Shown one piece after another: positions 34,101 to 42,173 of a DNA stretch of 48,158 bases. The position numbers were made by a program, and so were the translations under genes. The stretch lies in assembly GCA_946409935.1 (NCBI GenBank), contig CAMJYG010000013.1:1-48158 (forward strand). The letters run 5' to 3'. Position 1 is the first letter of the stretch. Every line of letters begins with the position of its first letter. The DNA is from an uncultured Clostridium sp. Lineage in GTDB: Bacteria > Bacillota > Clostridia > TANB77 > CAG-508. The notes beneath the pieces were generated by a model. It was given only the letters and a program-made list of their open reading frames with translations. It was not told the DNA's origin and did no database searches.

Positions 34101-35756
34101 TTGTTTTTCTTTTAATAATTCTTCTAGTTTTCCTTCTTTATATCTTTCATATATACTTTTTCTTGTTACTATATTTAATATTATTACTGGTATTTGTTCT
34201 TTTGGTATTCCTCTTGCTTTTAATTCTTTATATATTTCTATACATTTCTTATCTTCTAATCTCTTTATAAATTCATTTCTTATTTCTGGCTCAAATCTTT
34301 CTATTCCTATTCTTTTCCAATTATATTCTGATATTATAGCTTCTGCATAATATCTTTCTTCTGCTATTTCCTCTTTTCCTTCTATTTGTTCTCGTATTAT
34401 TTCCTGCAATTTTGAGTTTTTTTCTGATTTTAGAATCTCTTCTAATTCCTCATTTGGTAATCCTTTTATTCTTTCTACTATACTTATATTTTCTTTACTT
34501 ATATCTATATTTACTGTTTCATTTATTTTATATCCTACATTACTTGTTCTTGTTACTATTGGTGTTTCTATCTCAAATCCATTTTCTTCTACATATTTAT
34601 ATATTTCTTCATATTCTGGATTATTTTTTGTTTCCTCTCTTAATACTTTTGCAAATTCTCTTGCTTTTATTCTACTTTGAGCTAAATAATGTATTTGCCT
34701 TAATAACGTATTTGTTTTTCCATATTCTATTTTTCCGTCTGTTAATTCATATATTTCTTCTACTGTTGGATTTTCTTCTATTTCATAATTATTTCTTATA
34801 TTACTTTCTTTTGGAATCTCTATTGTTCTTCCACTTTTTGCAATTTCTATTAATTCCTTTTGCAATTTCTTTAGCTTTTCTTTATCTATTCCTTTTACCT
34901 GTTGTAATAATGCAAATATATTTAATATATCTATTGATATATCTGTTACCCTTTTTCCTTCTATATCTCCATAATATGTTTGTTCTTCTGATGAAAATGC
35001 TCCTCCCATCGTTGTTATTAGTCTTTTATTTGTTACTGTATGACTTATTATTGGAGCTATTATTCCGCTTTTTTCTAATATTGTTAATTTTGCTATTACT
35101 TTATTTTTATATAAGTTTTGTTCTTCTGTTAATGCTTGATATTTGCTTATTCTTGCTGTTGGTGCTTTATATACTATTCCCTCATGCATTTTGGGTGTTT
35201 TGGCTTCTATTTTTTCTCTTGATGTAAATCTTTCTTTTAATATTTCTTTTAATCTATTATCATCTGTCGCTTCATCTATTTCTTCTATTACTTTTCTTAC
35301 TTCTTCTGGTAATTCTTTTTTTAATTCTTCTTTTACTCTTTTTTCTATTTCTGTTAATACATATGCTCCTGCACTATATACTCTTTCTCCCATTTCTTTT
35401 TTTGGTACTGTTATCATTACATATCTTTGACTAAATTGGTCTCCATACATTTTTGCTACTGCTGCACTACTTGTTAATGATATACAATTTGTTTGTAAAC
35501 TATAATTATATTTTATATGATGATATAATTGCTCTAATGATATTTCATCTTTTTCTGTCCATCTTGGATTTTTCCCTTTATTTGTTTCTTCCCATCTTTC
35601 TCTATCTGTTCTAAGTCTTATATATTTTCCTTCATCATCTTGGATTGTTTCTGCATCTAAATCTTCTATATCTCCTGGTTCCAATGATCTGAAAAAGTAA
35701 TAGTTTTCTTCATCTTCTATTACATTATAATTTTCTATTCCAAATAATTCTTTCAT
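31094..35756 (-). CDS. Giant SF2 helicase with four helicase-associated repeats, read through a +1 shift at CGG
   Basis: The joined product is 1553 residues. The first about 600 residues precede the motor; their start (YYFFRSLEPGD ... CISLTSSAAVAKMYG) weakly recalls the Arg and Ser-Thr-Ser motifs of ADP-ribosyltransferases. The motor has LPTGSGKSYIAM (Walker A), GLIVLDELHRTG (DELH box) and LGITATPVRD. Zero frame ends soon after KKGRKIYSIFTN; skipping the C of CGG (33138-33140) gives KKGGRYIVYLPIQDEI and runs into the second helicase lobe with TEGKHVKGISGVILLREL and LLQQIMGRC. Four tandem repeats of about 70-80 residues follow (FDQVVEFLETHNGQLMRG ... INLYxRW ... VPEEYREKIAKLR), resembling helicase-associated domains. 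Start: ATG at 35756 after AAAGGAAT. Substrate unknown; phage-type or defence-related helicases share this build. Confidence 0.85.
33137..33140 (-). other. CGGA recoding site in the giant helicase
   Basis: In-frame CGG (codon 873) after GGG. Zero frame stops 14 codons later. Skipping C gives Gly-Gly-Arg-Tyr-Ile and joins the two helicase lobes, which would otherwise lie on separate frames. Confidence 0.88.
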
Positions 35757-35929
35757 TATTACCGTTATTCCTTTCATCGCCTTATCTACGCAACATCTGC
35801 ATAAGGCACCAAATTTAATTAAAAACATTATTTTTGAGTATTAAAAAATATACCCTCTTAATACTAACAAAAATTATAGCACATTTTAAAATTTTTTTCT
35901 ATTAATTTGTTGGCTGTGCAAAATTTCGG

Positions 35930-36010
35930 CTTTGAAAAGTTCTGTACAAACTTAGGCGTAGCCTGCTCTACAATAGAAAAGTCAGCATGATTTTCCTATT
36001 GTAGAACTCA
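35930..36010. repeat. Family B repeat, copy 3 (divergent)
   Basis: CTTAGGCGTAGCCTGCTCTACAATAGAAAA pattern, with the arm TCTACAATAGAAAA paired to TTTTCCTATTGTAGA. It lies between the helicase start and the end of the DUF975 gene; a short hairpin ATCACCCATATGGGTGAT (36014-36031) follows and probably ends DUF975 transcription. Confidence 0.6.
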
Positions 36011-36013
36011 AAA

Positions 36014-36031
36014 AATCACCCATATGGGTGA
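36014..36031. terminator. Hairpin after the DUF975 gene
   Basis: Perfect 18-base palindrome ATCACCCATATGGGTGAT with TTT and AAAA flanks, 30 nt past the DUF975 stop. Confidence 0.5.
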
Positions 36032-36061
36032 TTTAAATTTTAATAATTCAATTCTATAACT

Positions 36062-37006
36062 CTAAATTTCTGCATCATTAAAAGCTTCATAATATTCATA
36101 CTTTTCTTTTATAGCTATATTTCTTAATTCAATATATAATTCTGCCATTGTTGCTGAATTATATGGGTTTACATATAAAATACTTAAAAGCCCATAAGTC
36201 AATACAGATAATAAATTCCATCCAAAAAAAGACATATCTAAAATAAAAGTTCTCCATTTATTACCTTTCATCATTTGTTTTGATAATTTAAATGCTTCTT
36301 TTCTTTTTATTTTGGGATTTTCTGCTAAAATAAAAGGTATCATTCTATATTCATAGGTTTTTATAATTCCACCAATAATAGTTAAATACCATAATGCATT
36401 GTATATGTTTCTAAGTAACATTATTATTGCAACATTTAAAAGATTATTTTGTTTAAAAACGTCTCCTATTATTCCTATTTTTGTTTTTTCACCTTTTCTC
36501 GCTTTTAGGAAATATCTTTTTCCACCTACGATTAATGGGTCAGCTATAAACATTGTAAATAATATTGCCACTAAAGATGATATACAAAATGTAACTCCTA
36601 ACCCTGTTTCGTTTATATTAAAAAAGTTTATTGCATCCCAAATTTTAAAAATATATCTTTGTGATTTTGTTGCATTATTTAAATTTGCTTCAACCGCTTC
36701 TAATGCTTTTATTTGAGTAGTATTTAATGTTTCTTCTATTTTTTCTTTGCTTAAGCTTAGTATTATTTGTTTATTATCTTCATTATTCTGCAATTGCTCA
36801 TTTTGCTCTTTTTTTTGCTTTACAAATTTACTATTATCTATTATATAATAAGGCTCCATTGAGTCATCTGATTGCCAAATGCCAATTATCGAAGTACCAA
36901 ATTCTCCTGTTAATAACGCAATTAAAAAACATACTACTACTGCTGTCCAGTAATTCTTCTTAACAACCTCTTTTGCCTTTTGTTTTAGTTCTTTCCTTTT
37001 CCACAT
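36062..37006 (-). CDS. DUF975 integral membrane protein
   Basis: 314 residues. The N-terminus RKELKQKAKEVVKKNYWTAV is the typical start of DUF975 proteins. About five membrane segments follow, including FCISSLVAILFTMFIADPLIVGGKRYFL (loop after it has KARKGE) and LLSVLTYGLLSILYVNPYNSATMAELY near the end, both family hallmarks. An extracytoplasmic loop after the first helix is charged and Gln/Asn-rich. Function of the family is unknown. Single gene. Confidence 0.85.
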   Translation of the reverse strand: MWKRKELKQKAKEVVKKNYWTAVVVCFLIALLTGEFGTSIIGIWQSDDSMEPYYIIDNSKFVKQKKEQNEQLQNNEDNKQIILSLSKEKIEETLNTTQIKALEAVEANLNNATKSQRYIFKIWDAINFFNINETGLGVTFCISSLVAILFTMFIADPLIVGGKRYFLKARKGEKTKIGIIGDVFKQNNLLNVAIIMLLRNIYNALWYLTIIGGIIKTYEYRMIPFILAENPKIKRKEAFKLSKQMMKGNKWRTFILDMSFFGWNLLSVLTYGLLSILYVNPYNSATMAELYIELRNIAIKEKYEYYEAFNDAEI

Positions 37007-37096
37007 TGTTTTTCTCCTAAGTTTTTATTTTATATTATTATAAACTAATTCTTTTTAATTAGCAACAATTTAATTTTATAAAATAACCTAAATTGT

Positions 37097-37170
37097 TAAT
37101 GTTCACAGCCATGCTTTTATTCTAAAATGTTAATATATAAATATTTTGAAAATAAATCGAATGCAAATGG
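37097..37170. repeat. Family A fragment
   Basis: GTTCACAGCC (37101) followed by TAAAATGTTAATATATAAAT, as at the 26960 and 48078 copies but degenerate. It lies between the ends of the CNNM-like gene and DUF975 start. Confidence 0.45.
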
Positions 37171-37200
37171 AATATTATTAGAATATCCACAGTTCAAAAA

Positions 37201-37779
37201 CTACCTATTCTTTCTACTAAATTTATTTAATACAATTCCAACTGCATGTACAATTTTAGTAGATTCATTATTTGCTATATTTTTTCCAATTGCCTTTCCT
37301 CCAACAGTAAAAGCTGCAACCAAGGCACTTAAAATAAATTGAATATCAAAAGAAAAACCAAATTGTTCTGTTATTTTCATTGATATAAGTGCACTTATTG
37401 CACCACTAAGAACTCCACAAATATCTCCTATTACATCTGCACATATATTTGCAACTTTAGGTGCATTTTTTATTAATTTAATGGAATCTTTTGACCCTTT
37501 TATTTTTTTCGTAGCTTTTGCATGAAATTCATGTTCATTTGCAACTGTTACAGCAACAGCAATTATATCAAAAAATATTCCTAGACTAATTACTATAATT
37601 AAGATAATAATTGCAGATATTAAATTTAAATGAGATACACCATTTGTAGATATATATGAAAATAGCATTGATAATAAAAATGTTATTATAAATACCTCTA
37701 TAAACCATTTTATATCCGAGTGTTCTTTTTCTTCTTTCTTTTTTCCTTTTTCATCATTATTTTCTTGAGTATTACTCAT
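37201..37779 (-). CDS. CNNM/CorB-like membrane protein
   Basis: 192 residues. A charged N-terminus is followed by about four membrane helices (IKWFIEVFIITFLLSMLFSY; ISAIIILIIVISLGIFFDII; and two near the end). FDIIAVAVTVANEHEFHAKATKKIKG and VANICADVIGDICGVLSG resemble clostridial proteins annotated as CorB-like Mg/Co transporters, which have the DUF21-type membrane domain without CBS domains. Start: ATG at 37779 after AAGGAG; the upstream start lacks a site. Transport role inferred. Confidence 0.65.
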   Translation of the reverse strand: MSNTQENNDEKGKKKEEKEHSDIKWFIEVFIITFLLSMLFSYISTNGVSHLNLISAIIILIIVISLGIFFDIIAVAVTVANEHEFHAKATKKIKGSKDSIKLIKNAPKVANICADVIGDICGVLSGAISALISMKITEQFGFSFDIQFILSALVAAFTVGGKAIGKNIANNESTKIVHAVGIVLNKFSRKNR

Positions 37780-37809
37780 TGTCTGTCTTCTCCTTTTTAC
37801 TTTTTTGTA

Positions 37810-38008
37810 GAACAAATCGGAAAGCTAATAAACTTGTAGTATGTTATTTTAAACTATAAATTTTAATTAGCAACAAATTATAAATAGTTAAGCTTTCCGT
37901 AAATTTGTTCCGCGCGAATTTTTTCGTAAGAAAAAATTCTGTGCAACGCTTAGGGCGAAGCCCTTTTTATACAATAGGAAATGATAACTTTCCTATTGTA
38001 TAAAAAAC
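37810..38008. repeat. Composite repeat D+B, copy 1
   Basis: Family D: GAACAAATCGGAAAGCT (37810) inverted at AGCTTTCCGTAAATTTGTTC (to 37910). Family B follows directly: CAACGCTTAGGGCGAAGCCC, then TATACAATAGGAAA paired with TTTCCTATTGTATA. It closely matches 39527-39722. Confidence 0.8.
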
Positions 38009-38031
38009 AATTAGGCAGATTTCTCTGCCTA
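38002..38031 (-). terminator. Terminator of the large RNA
   Basis: TAGGCAGA (38031-38024), a GAAA tetraloop, TCTGCCTA (38019-38012), then ATTGTTTTTT on the minus strand. Confidence 0.85.
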
Positions 38032-38630
38032 TTCTAGTTATTTGTGTTGTTAGATGGTAAAAGCCTAAGTAAATTTTACAGTTTAGGTCTAGTTGAATTT
38101 CTCTATTTTCCGCTTAGTATTACTACCAGAGCCGTTTCCGTTTAAGGAAAATATCTATTCTATTTTACAATAGACACCAGATCACCACTTAAATCTGTAC
38201 CTTAATCCCTAGACTTCCTTGCCTATTAGATAGTAAGCAAACATTCTAGAAGTTTTCCTTGACATACATTTAACACTTTACTAGTCTTTTTTGCAAAAGA
38301 AATTTCATAATCTCAAAATAAAACCAATTTGGCCAAAATCAATTTTATTTTATTACAAGATAATCCCAATACTTTCACTCGAGACAGGCTACTCTATGTA
38401 TTTTGTGTCTTGGCACTCAACATAGGTTTAACTTAAAAACATATATTTAAGCCTCCGCGAAACCAGGGAATCATATGTATGCCATTACATAATACCCTAA
38501 TTTCTTTACTCCCTGAATACACACAAAACTGGCATTTCGCGCGTAGACAAGAAACTTCAACGATGTGCCCTTTAGTGGATTTTTAGCCCCACCCTCGTAA
38601 AGTTTGTATGACTAGAATAATGCACCATCA
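38002..38630 (-). ncRNA. Large structured noncoding RNA, about 630 nt, class unassigned
   Basis: A non-coding block, clearly less AT-rich than other gaps. On the minus strand it has a promoter (38637-38665) and ends in a strong terminator (38002-38031). Internal pairings include CAGGGA with TCCCTG about 60 nt apart (around 38510), AGGCTTAA with TTAAGTTAAACCT, TTTCGCGG with CGCGCGAAA, and CCTAAACTGTAAAATTTACT with TAGG. I see none of the conserved cores of RNase P RNA, tmRNA or 6S RNA. Size and ornate pairing fit large bacterial RNAs such as ROOL, GOLLD or OLE, but I cannot identify it by sequence. Confidence 0.65.
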
Positions 38631-38636
38631 ATATAT

Positions 38637-38665
38637 ATTATACTTTTTTTGATTGAATATTCCAA
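38637..38665 (-). promoter_or_regulatory. Promoter of the large RNA
   Basis: TTGGAA (38665-38660) and perfect TATAAT (38642-38637) with a 17-nt spacer on the minus strand, placing the start near 38630. Confidence 0.75.
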
Positions 38666-38808
38666 ATGTATTTATTAGTTATTTAAGACTTTTTTAGCTT
38701 TTTTGCAATCTTATAATGTTGTTCATTCTCTTTTAATCTCTTTTTTTCTTAATAAATCTTCTTTTATCACTATGTATTAAATTGATTATACATTATTTAT
38801 AATTAATA

Positions 38809-38886
38809 GTTACATTTCAAAGCTATGCCCTTATTTTCAAATGTTAATGGATAAATATTAGATTACAATAAACTGTGAATTGTAAC
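38809..38886. repeat. Family A, compact copy
   Basis: GTTACATTTCAAAGC (38809) and ACTGTGAATTGTAAC (to 38886) are the two family ends, here only 78 bp apart. It ends just after the nucleoside kinase gene. Confidence 0.6.
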
Positions 38887-38898
38887 AATTTTTTTCTG

Positions 38899-39474
38899 TT
38901 AAATTTCTAAAATCTTATTAATATCTTTTTTAACTTCTTCTAAGTCTCTATCATTTTTTATTTTTATTACATTTATATTTTTATAACTCTGCTCTATTTC
39001 ATCTGCCATTTTTAAATATTCCCTTTGTTGTTTAATGCTATTTTCTGTTGCAAATTTAGCATAGTCTGGAACTGCTTTGCCTTCTCTATCTAATCTTTTT
39101 TCAAATAAGCTTTCGTCTTCTAGATATAATGTTATGTAGAAAATTTCAAAATCTAATTTGCTAAATCTTTCTAGTAGTTTCTCATATACATCTGTAAAGC
39201 TGTAGTCTTTTTTACCTAATCTGCAATAATTTTCTTCTGAAAAAAATGTTCTATCAAAAAGTAAATTTATATTTTTATTTTGCATTTTTTCCATATATTC
39301 TAATAAATCTACATACATATCTGTTGTTTTTTTCTTTCCTTCTATTGTACTGTCTGAAATTCCACAAAGTCTGTACAAATTTGTATATTTTAGTGAATGT
39401 CTAATATAGTCTGTTATAGTTGTTTTTCCTGCTCCTTGAGCTCCTTCTACAATTATTAATTTTGAATTACTCAT
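38899..39474 (-). CDS. P-loop nucleoside/nucleotide kinase-like protein
   Basis: 191 residues. P-loop EGAQGAGKTTI at residues 10-20; NLLFDRTFFSEENY is a DRx motif as in deoxynucleoside and thymidylate kinases; EKRLDREGKAVPDY is a lid-like arginine region. It probably phosphorylates a nucleoside or nucleotide; the substrate cannot be told. Start ATG after AAGGAGAACAAAG. Flanked by repeats A and D+B and the large RNA on one side. Confidence 0.75.
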   Translation of the reverse strand: MSNSKLIIVEGAQGAGKTTITDYIRHSLKYTNLYRLCGISDSTIEGKKKTTDMYVDLLEYMEKMQNKNINLLFDRTFFSEENYCRLGKKDYSFTDVYEKLLERFSKLDFEIFYITLYLEDESLFEKRLDREGKAVPDYAKFATENSIKQQREYLKMADEIEQSYKNINVIKIKNDRDLEEVKKDINKILEI

Positions 39475-39526
39475 TTTCTTTGTTCTCCTTTTGTTTCTTT
39501 TTATTTTCTTCTAACATTTTATTAAT

Positions 39527-39722
39527 GAACAAATCGGAAAACTAATAAATTTGTAGTATATTATTTTAAACTATATATTTTAATTAGCAACATATTATAA
39601 ATAGAAAAGCTTTCCGTAAATTTGTTCCCGCGCGAAATTTTCGTCTAGAAAATTTCTGTGCAACGCTTAGGGCGAAGCCCTTTTTATATAAAAGGGAAGG
39701 ATTACTTTCCTTTTATATAATT
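39527..39722. repeat. Composite repeat D+B, copy 2
   Basis: Same order as 37810-38008: family D ends GAACAAATCGGAAAACT and AAGCTTTCCGTAAATTTGTT, then CAACGCTTAGGGCGAAGCCC and a hairpin TATATAAAAGGGAA/TTCCTTTTATATA whose two arms both changed from the copy-1 sequence while staying paired. Confidence 0.8.
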
Positions 39723-39774
39723 TTAAAATGTCTTCTGAATTTTCATCAAATTCATCTTTTACAAAACTTAGCAT
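39667..39774 (-). CDS. Tiny frame after the pyrophosphorylase (35 aa), doubtful
   Basis: ATG two bases after the pyrophosphorylase TGA, with GAAAGGA upstream; starts MLSFVKDEFDENSEDILKLY and then runs into the family B repeat, where it stops. It may be the remnant of a gene cut by the repeat. Confidence 0.3.
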   Translation of the reverse strand: MLSFVKDEFDENSEDILKLYKRKVILPFYIKRASP

Positions 39775-39776
39775 AA

Positions 39777-41030
39777 TCATCGTCCTTTCATATTCGAATA
39801 TTTCTCATACTTCGCCTTTGCCGTATCTGGATTATAAATTCCAGTAAAATCCTTAATTGGTGCAAATTCCTCATTTGTATTTACACGAAGAAGTAATAAA
39901 TCATCAAAAAATGAAAATGCATCAAAAATAAAATTTTCAAATTTAAAGGAATTTGGCTTATCAGGAACTTGCTTCATTCCCTCATCATTTACAAATGCAT
40001 TTTTCTTATATGCTCTGTGATATGGTAGCTCTATGTCTGCTACTTTTTTTATTGCAGAAATACTCATTATATGTGATAGCATATTTGCTTCTCTATACAA
40101 ATACATTCCTTCTTCATTTTTTAAATTAGATAATTCCAGAGTTATATCTGCATAATCTAAAATTGCAGGTTTTCCATATTTTTTACAATACACTGCTGTA
40201 TTTTCTAGAGGAGTTTGTTTAAATATAGTTTTTGAGGCTACCTCTTGTTTTTTATCTATAGCTAATCCTAAAAATAGAGGGTCAACATTTTTTAATAATA
40301 TATTGTCTATTCCTCCAAAAGATACCCAATTGATATTGTTTTTTTCTAATTCCTCAACTATTTCGTTTTTTTTCATGGAATTAAATACATTTCCATTACC
40401 ATTTGAAGCTTCTTTTATAATATATTCTTCTTGTAAAAATAGTTTTTTATCAACTGTTATTAATGGTAACTTACCTTGCCTAAAAAATTTTATTTTTTCT
40501 TTTGGATATCCCCAATAATCGTGCTTTTCAAAATATTCTTTTGTTTGAGTATCATTTTCTTCGCTTGTCATTATATACCATGGAATTGTAATTCCATATC
40601 TATCATTTGCTCTTTTTATATCTTCACACATAAATTCAAATAAAGATTTTTTATATGTTTTAAATTCTATCTCATATGTTCCTTTCGGACCTTTATAACC
40701 AAGTCTTGTTCCTTGCCCACCTGCCATAGTAACAACTGCAAAAGCTCCAGATAATAAAACCTTTTCACCTATTTTTGTATAATATGAGATTTCATCTTTT
40801 GTTAATCTATCTTTTTCAAAATGATTTATAGGAGAAATGTTATTATAAGAAATAGAATCATCTTTCATAGAATTATCATATAAATTTAATATTTGCTTAA
40901 AATCTATTCTTAAAATTTGATTTAATAATAATTCTTTTTGATTTTCTTCTAATTCGTCATAAAACATCATTAAATGTTCTTGATTATATGTAGATAAAAT
41001 TTGCTTTGCTTTTTCTAATTTACTTTCCAT
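39777..41030 (-). CDS. UDP-sugar pyrophosphorylase (UDPGP family)
   Basis: 417 residues. The nucleotide-binding loop AGGQGTRLGYKGPKGTYEI is near residue 100, and IPWYIMTSEEND and VSFGGIDNILLK are the further UTP and sugar contacts of the UDP-GlcNAc/UDP-Glc pyrophosphorylase family. It makes a UDP-sugar from UTP and a sugar-1-phosphate for wall or polysaccharide synthesis. The sequence is closer to the UAP1 type (GlcNAc/GalNAc) than to GalU. Start: ATG at 41030 eight bases after AGGAG; the GTG at 41039 overlaps it. Stop is TGA. Last main gene of a four-gene run. Confidence 0.85.
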   Translation of the reverse strand: MESKLEKAKQILSTYNQEHLMMFYDELEENQKELLLNQILRIDFKQILNLYDNSMKDDSISYNNISPINHFEKDRLTKDEISYYTKIGEKVLLSGAFAVVTMAGGQGTRLGYKGPKGTYEIEFKTYKKSLFEFMCEDIKRANDRYGITIPWYIMTSEENDTQTKEYFEKHDYWGYPKEKIKFFRQGKLPLITVDKKLFLQEEYIIKEASNGNGNVFNSMKKNEIVEELEKNNINWVSFGGIDNILLKNVDPLFLGLAIDKKQEVASKTIFKQTPLENTAVYCKKYGKPAILDYADITLELSNLKNEEGMYLYREANMLSHIMSISAIKKVADIELPYHRAYKKNAFVNDEGMKQVPDKPNSFKFENFIFDAFSFFDDLLLLRVNTNEEFAPIKDFTGIYNPDTAKAKYEKYSNMKGR

Positions 41031-41041
41031 TAATTTCACTC

Positions 41042-41857
41042 CTATTTTCCATCATACCTAGCAGGAATTGCACCTTTTAAACTTCTTAATATTAGTTCTT
41101 TGTTTGGCATATCTGAATTTTCTAGGTCATCTATCTCTTTTTGAACATTGTATGGAATTCTAACAAGGTTAAAAGATATTGAACCTAAATTTGTGTCACC
41201 ATAATTTCCTTCTATTATTATATAAGATGCAAGAGTCGAAAATTTGTTACTTTCGTCGTTTATATCTGAATTGTGCATTTCCACTGGTATTCCTACACTT
41301 CCAGAATTAAAAATAGTTTTATTTTTATATCTTACTATAAAAGGTGTATGAATATGTCCATAACCAACAATATCTGGTTCTTTATCATTTGGGTTTTTAC
41401 CTAAAAATTCTGTATTTTTAAACAAATCTTCTGGAGATTGCAATTCAATACGATTTTCTGAAAGCATCTCTTTGTTAGAATACATTGGATTATAAATATC
41501 ATTTAATCTATATGGAGAAGCATGGAAAAGTCTAATTAAATGACCACTCATATAAAAATCATAAGATTTTGGTAAATTAAAAATAAAATTTGCCCTCTCT
41601 TCCCCAATCTTATTTCTTGACCAGAAATTCCTATCTTTAGCCTCCGGCTTACATACAGAATAATCGCAATTTCCAATTAAAATAACTTCACACACTTCTC
41701 TTAATTTATCAATTACTAAATCTGGATGTGTACATTTTATGACACTATCACCTAAACAGAAAATTCTTTTTATTCCTCTGTTTTCAATATCTTCTAACAC
41801 AGCATTTAAAGCTGTTATATTACCATGTACATCAGAAATAATTGCTATTTTTTCCAT
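41042..41857 (-). CDS. Calcineurin-like metallophosphoesterase
   Basis: 271 residues. Metal motifs IISDVHGN, CLGDSV, IGNCDYSV and GYGHIHTPF are all present, with GSVGIP near the end; this is the YfcE/MJ0936-like type. The substrate is unknown. Start: ATG at 41857 after GAAAGGATTG; the longer frame lacks a site. It is 11 nt before the pyrophosphorylase start, so the two are co-expressed. Confidence 0.85.
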   Translation of the reverse strand: MEKIAIISDVHGNITALNAVLEDIENRGIKRIFCLGDSVIKCTHPDLVIDKLREVCEVILIGNCDYSVCKPEAKDRNFWSRNKIGEERANFIFNLPKSYDFYMSGHLIRLFHASPYRLNDIYNPMYSNKEMLSENRIELQSPEDLFKNTEFLGKNPNDKEPDIVGYGHIHTPFIVRYKNKTIFNSGSVGIPVEMHNSDINDESNKFSTLASYIIIEGNYGDTNLGSISFNLVRIPYNVQKEIDDLENSDMPNKELILRSLKGAIPARYDGK

Positions 41858-41874
41858 ACTAAATTCAATCCTTT

Positions 41875-42126
41875 CTATACTAAGGAAATAATAATCACCA
41901 TACTTATATATAAAAACAAACATTTAACAGTACCTATAATTCCTGTAATAAGCCCTGCTTTAGCAATTTTACTACCTGTTTTTCTAATATTTACTGCTCC
42001 GAATATTATAGCTAATATACCAGTTGGTAAACTAATATAATAGAAAAGGCCTGTACAAATTGAAATTATTCCTAATACTAACGCACTTATTCCAAGTGCT
42101 CTTTTACTTTTAATATTCTCTTCCAT
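41875..42126 (-). CDS. DUF4190-like small membrane protein
   Basis: 83 residues with three hydrophobic segments: SALVLGIISICTGLFYYI, GILAIIFGAVNIRKTGSK (the glycine-rich DUF4190 turn) and LITGIIGTVKCLFLYISMVI. Such proteins are common in Bacillota and of unknown role. It lies in the same run, 17 nt before the phosphoesterase gene. Confidence 0.75.
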   Translation of the reverse strand: MEENIKSKRALGISALVLGIISICTGLFYYISLPTGILAIIFGAVNIRKTGSKIAKAGLITGIIGTVKCLFLYISMVIIISLV

Positions 42127-42173
42127 TTTAAAAAACTTCCTTTCATTATTTTACACTACTTATCTTATACAAT

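Noticed and set aside
31201..35430. Long plus-strand open frames rich in Leu, Phe and Ile opposite the helicase
   Set aside because: They are antisense shadows of a Glu/Lys-rich minus-strand protein (GAA/AAA read backwards as TTC/TTT) and lack ribosome sites.
38002..38630. RNase P RNA or tmRNA
   Set aside because: No GAGGAAAGTCC-type core, no tRNA-like ends with TTCGA and CCA, and no tag frame were seen.
39777..39779. UGA reassigned as tryptophan or glycine
   Set aside because: UGA ends the pyrophosphorylase gene at a sensible place, and tryptophan is encoded by TGG throughout.
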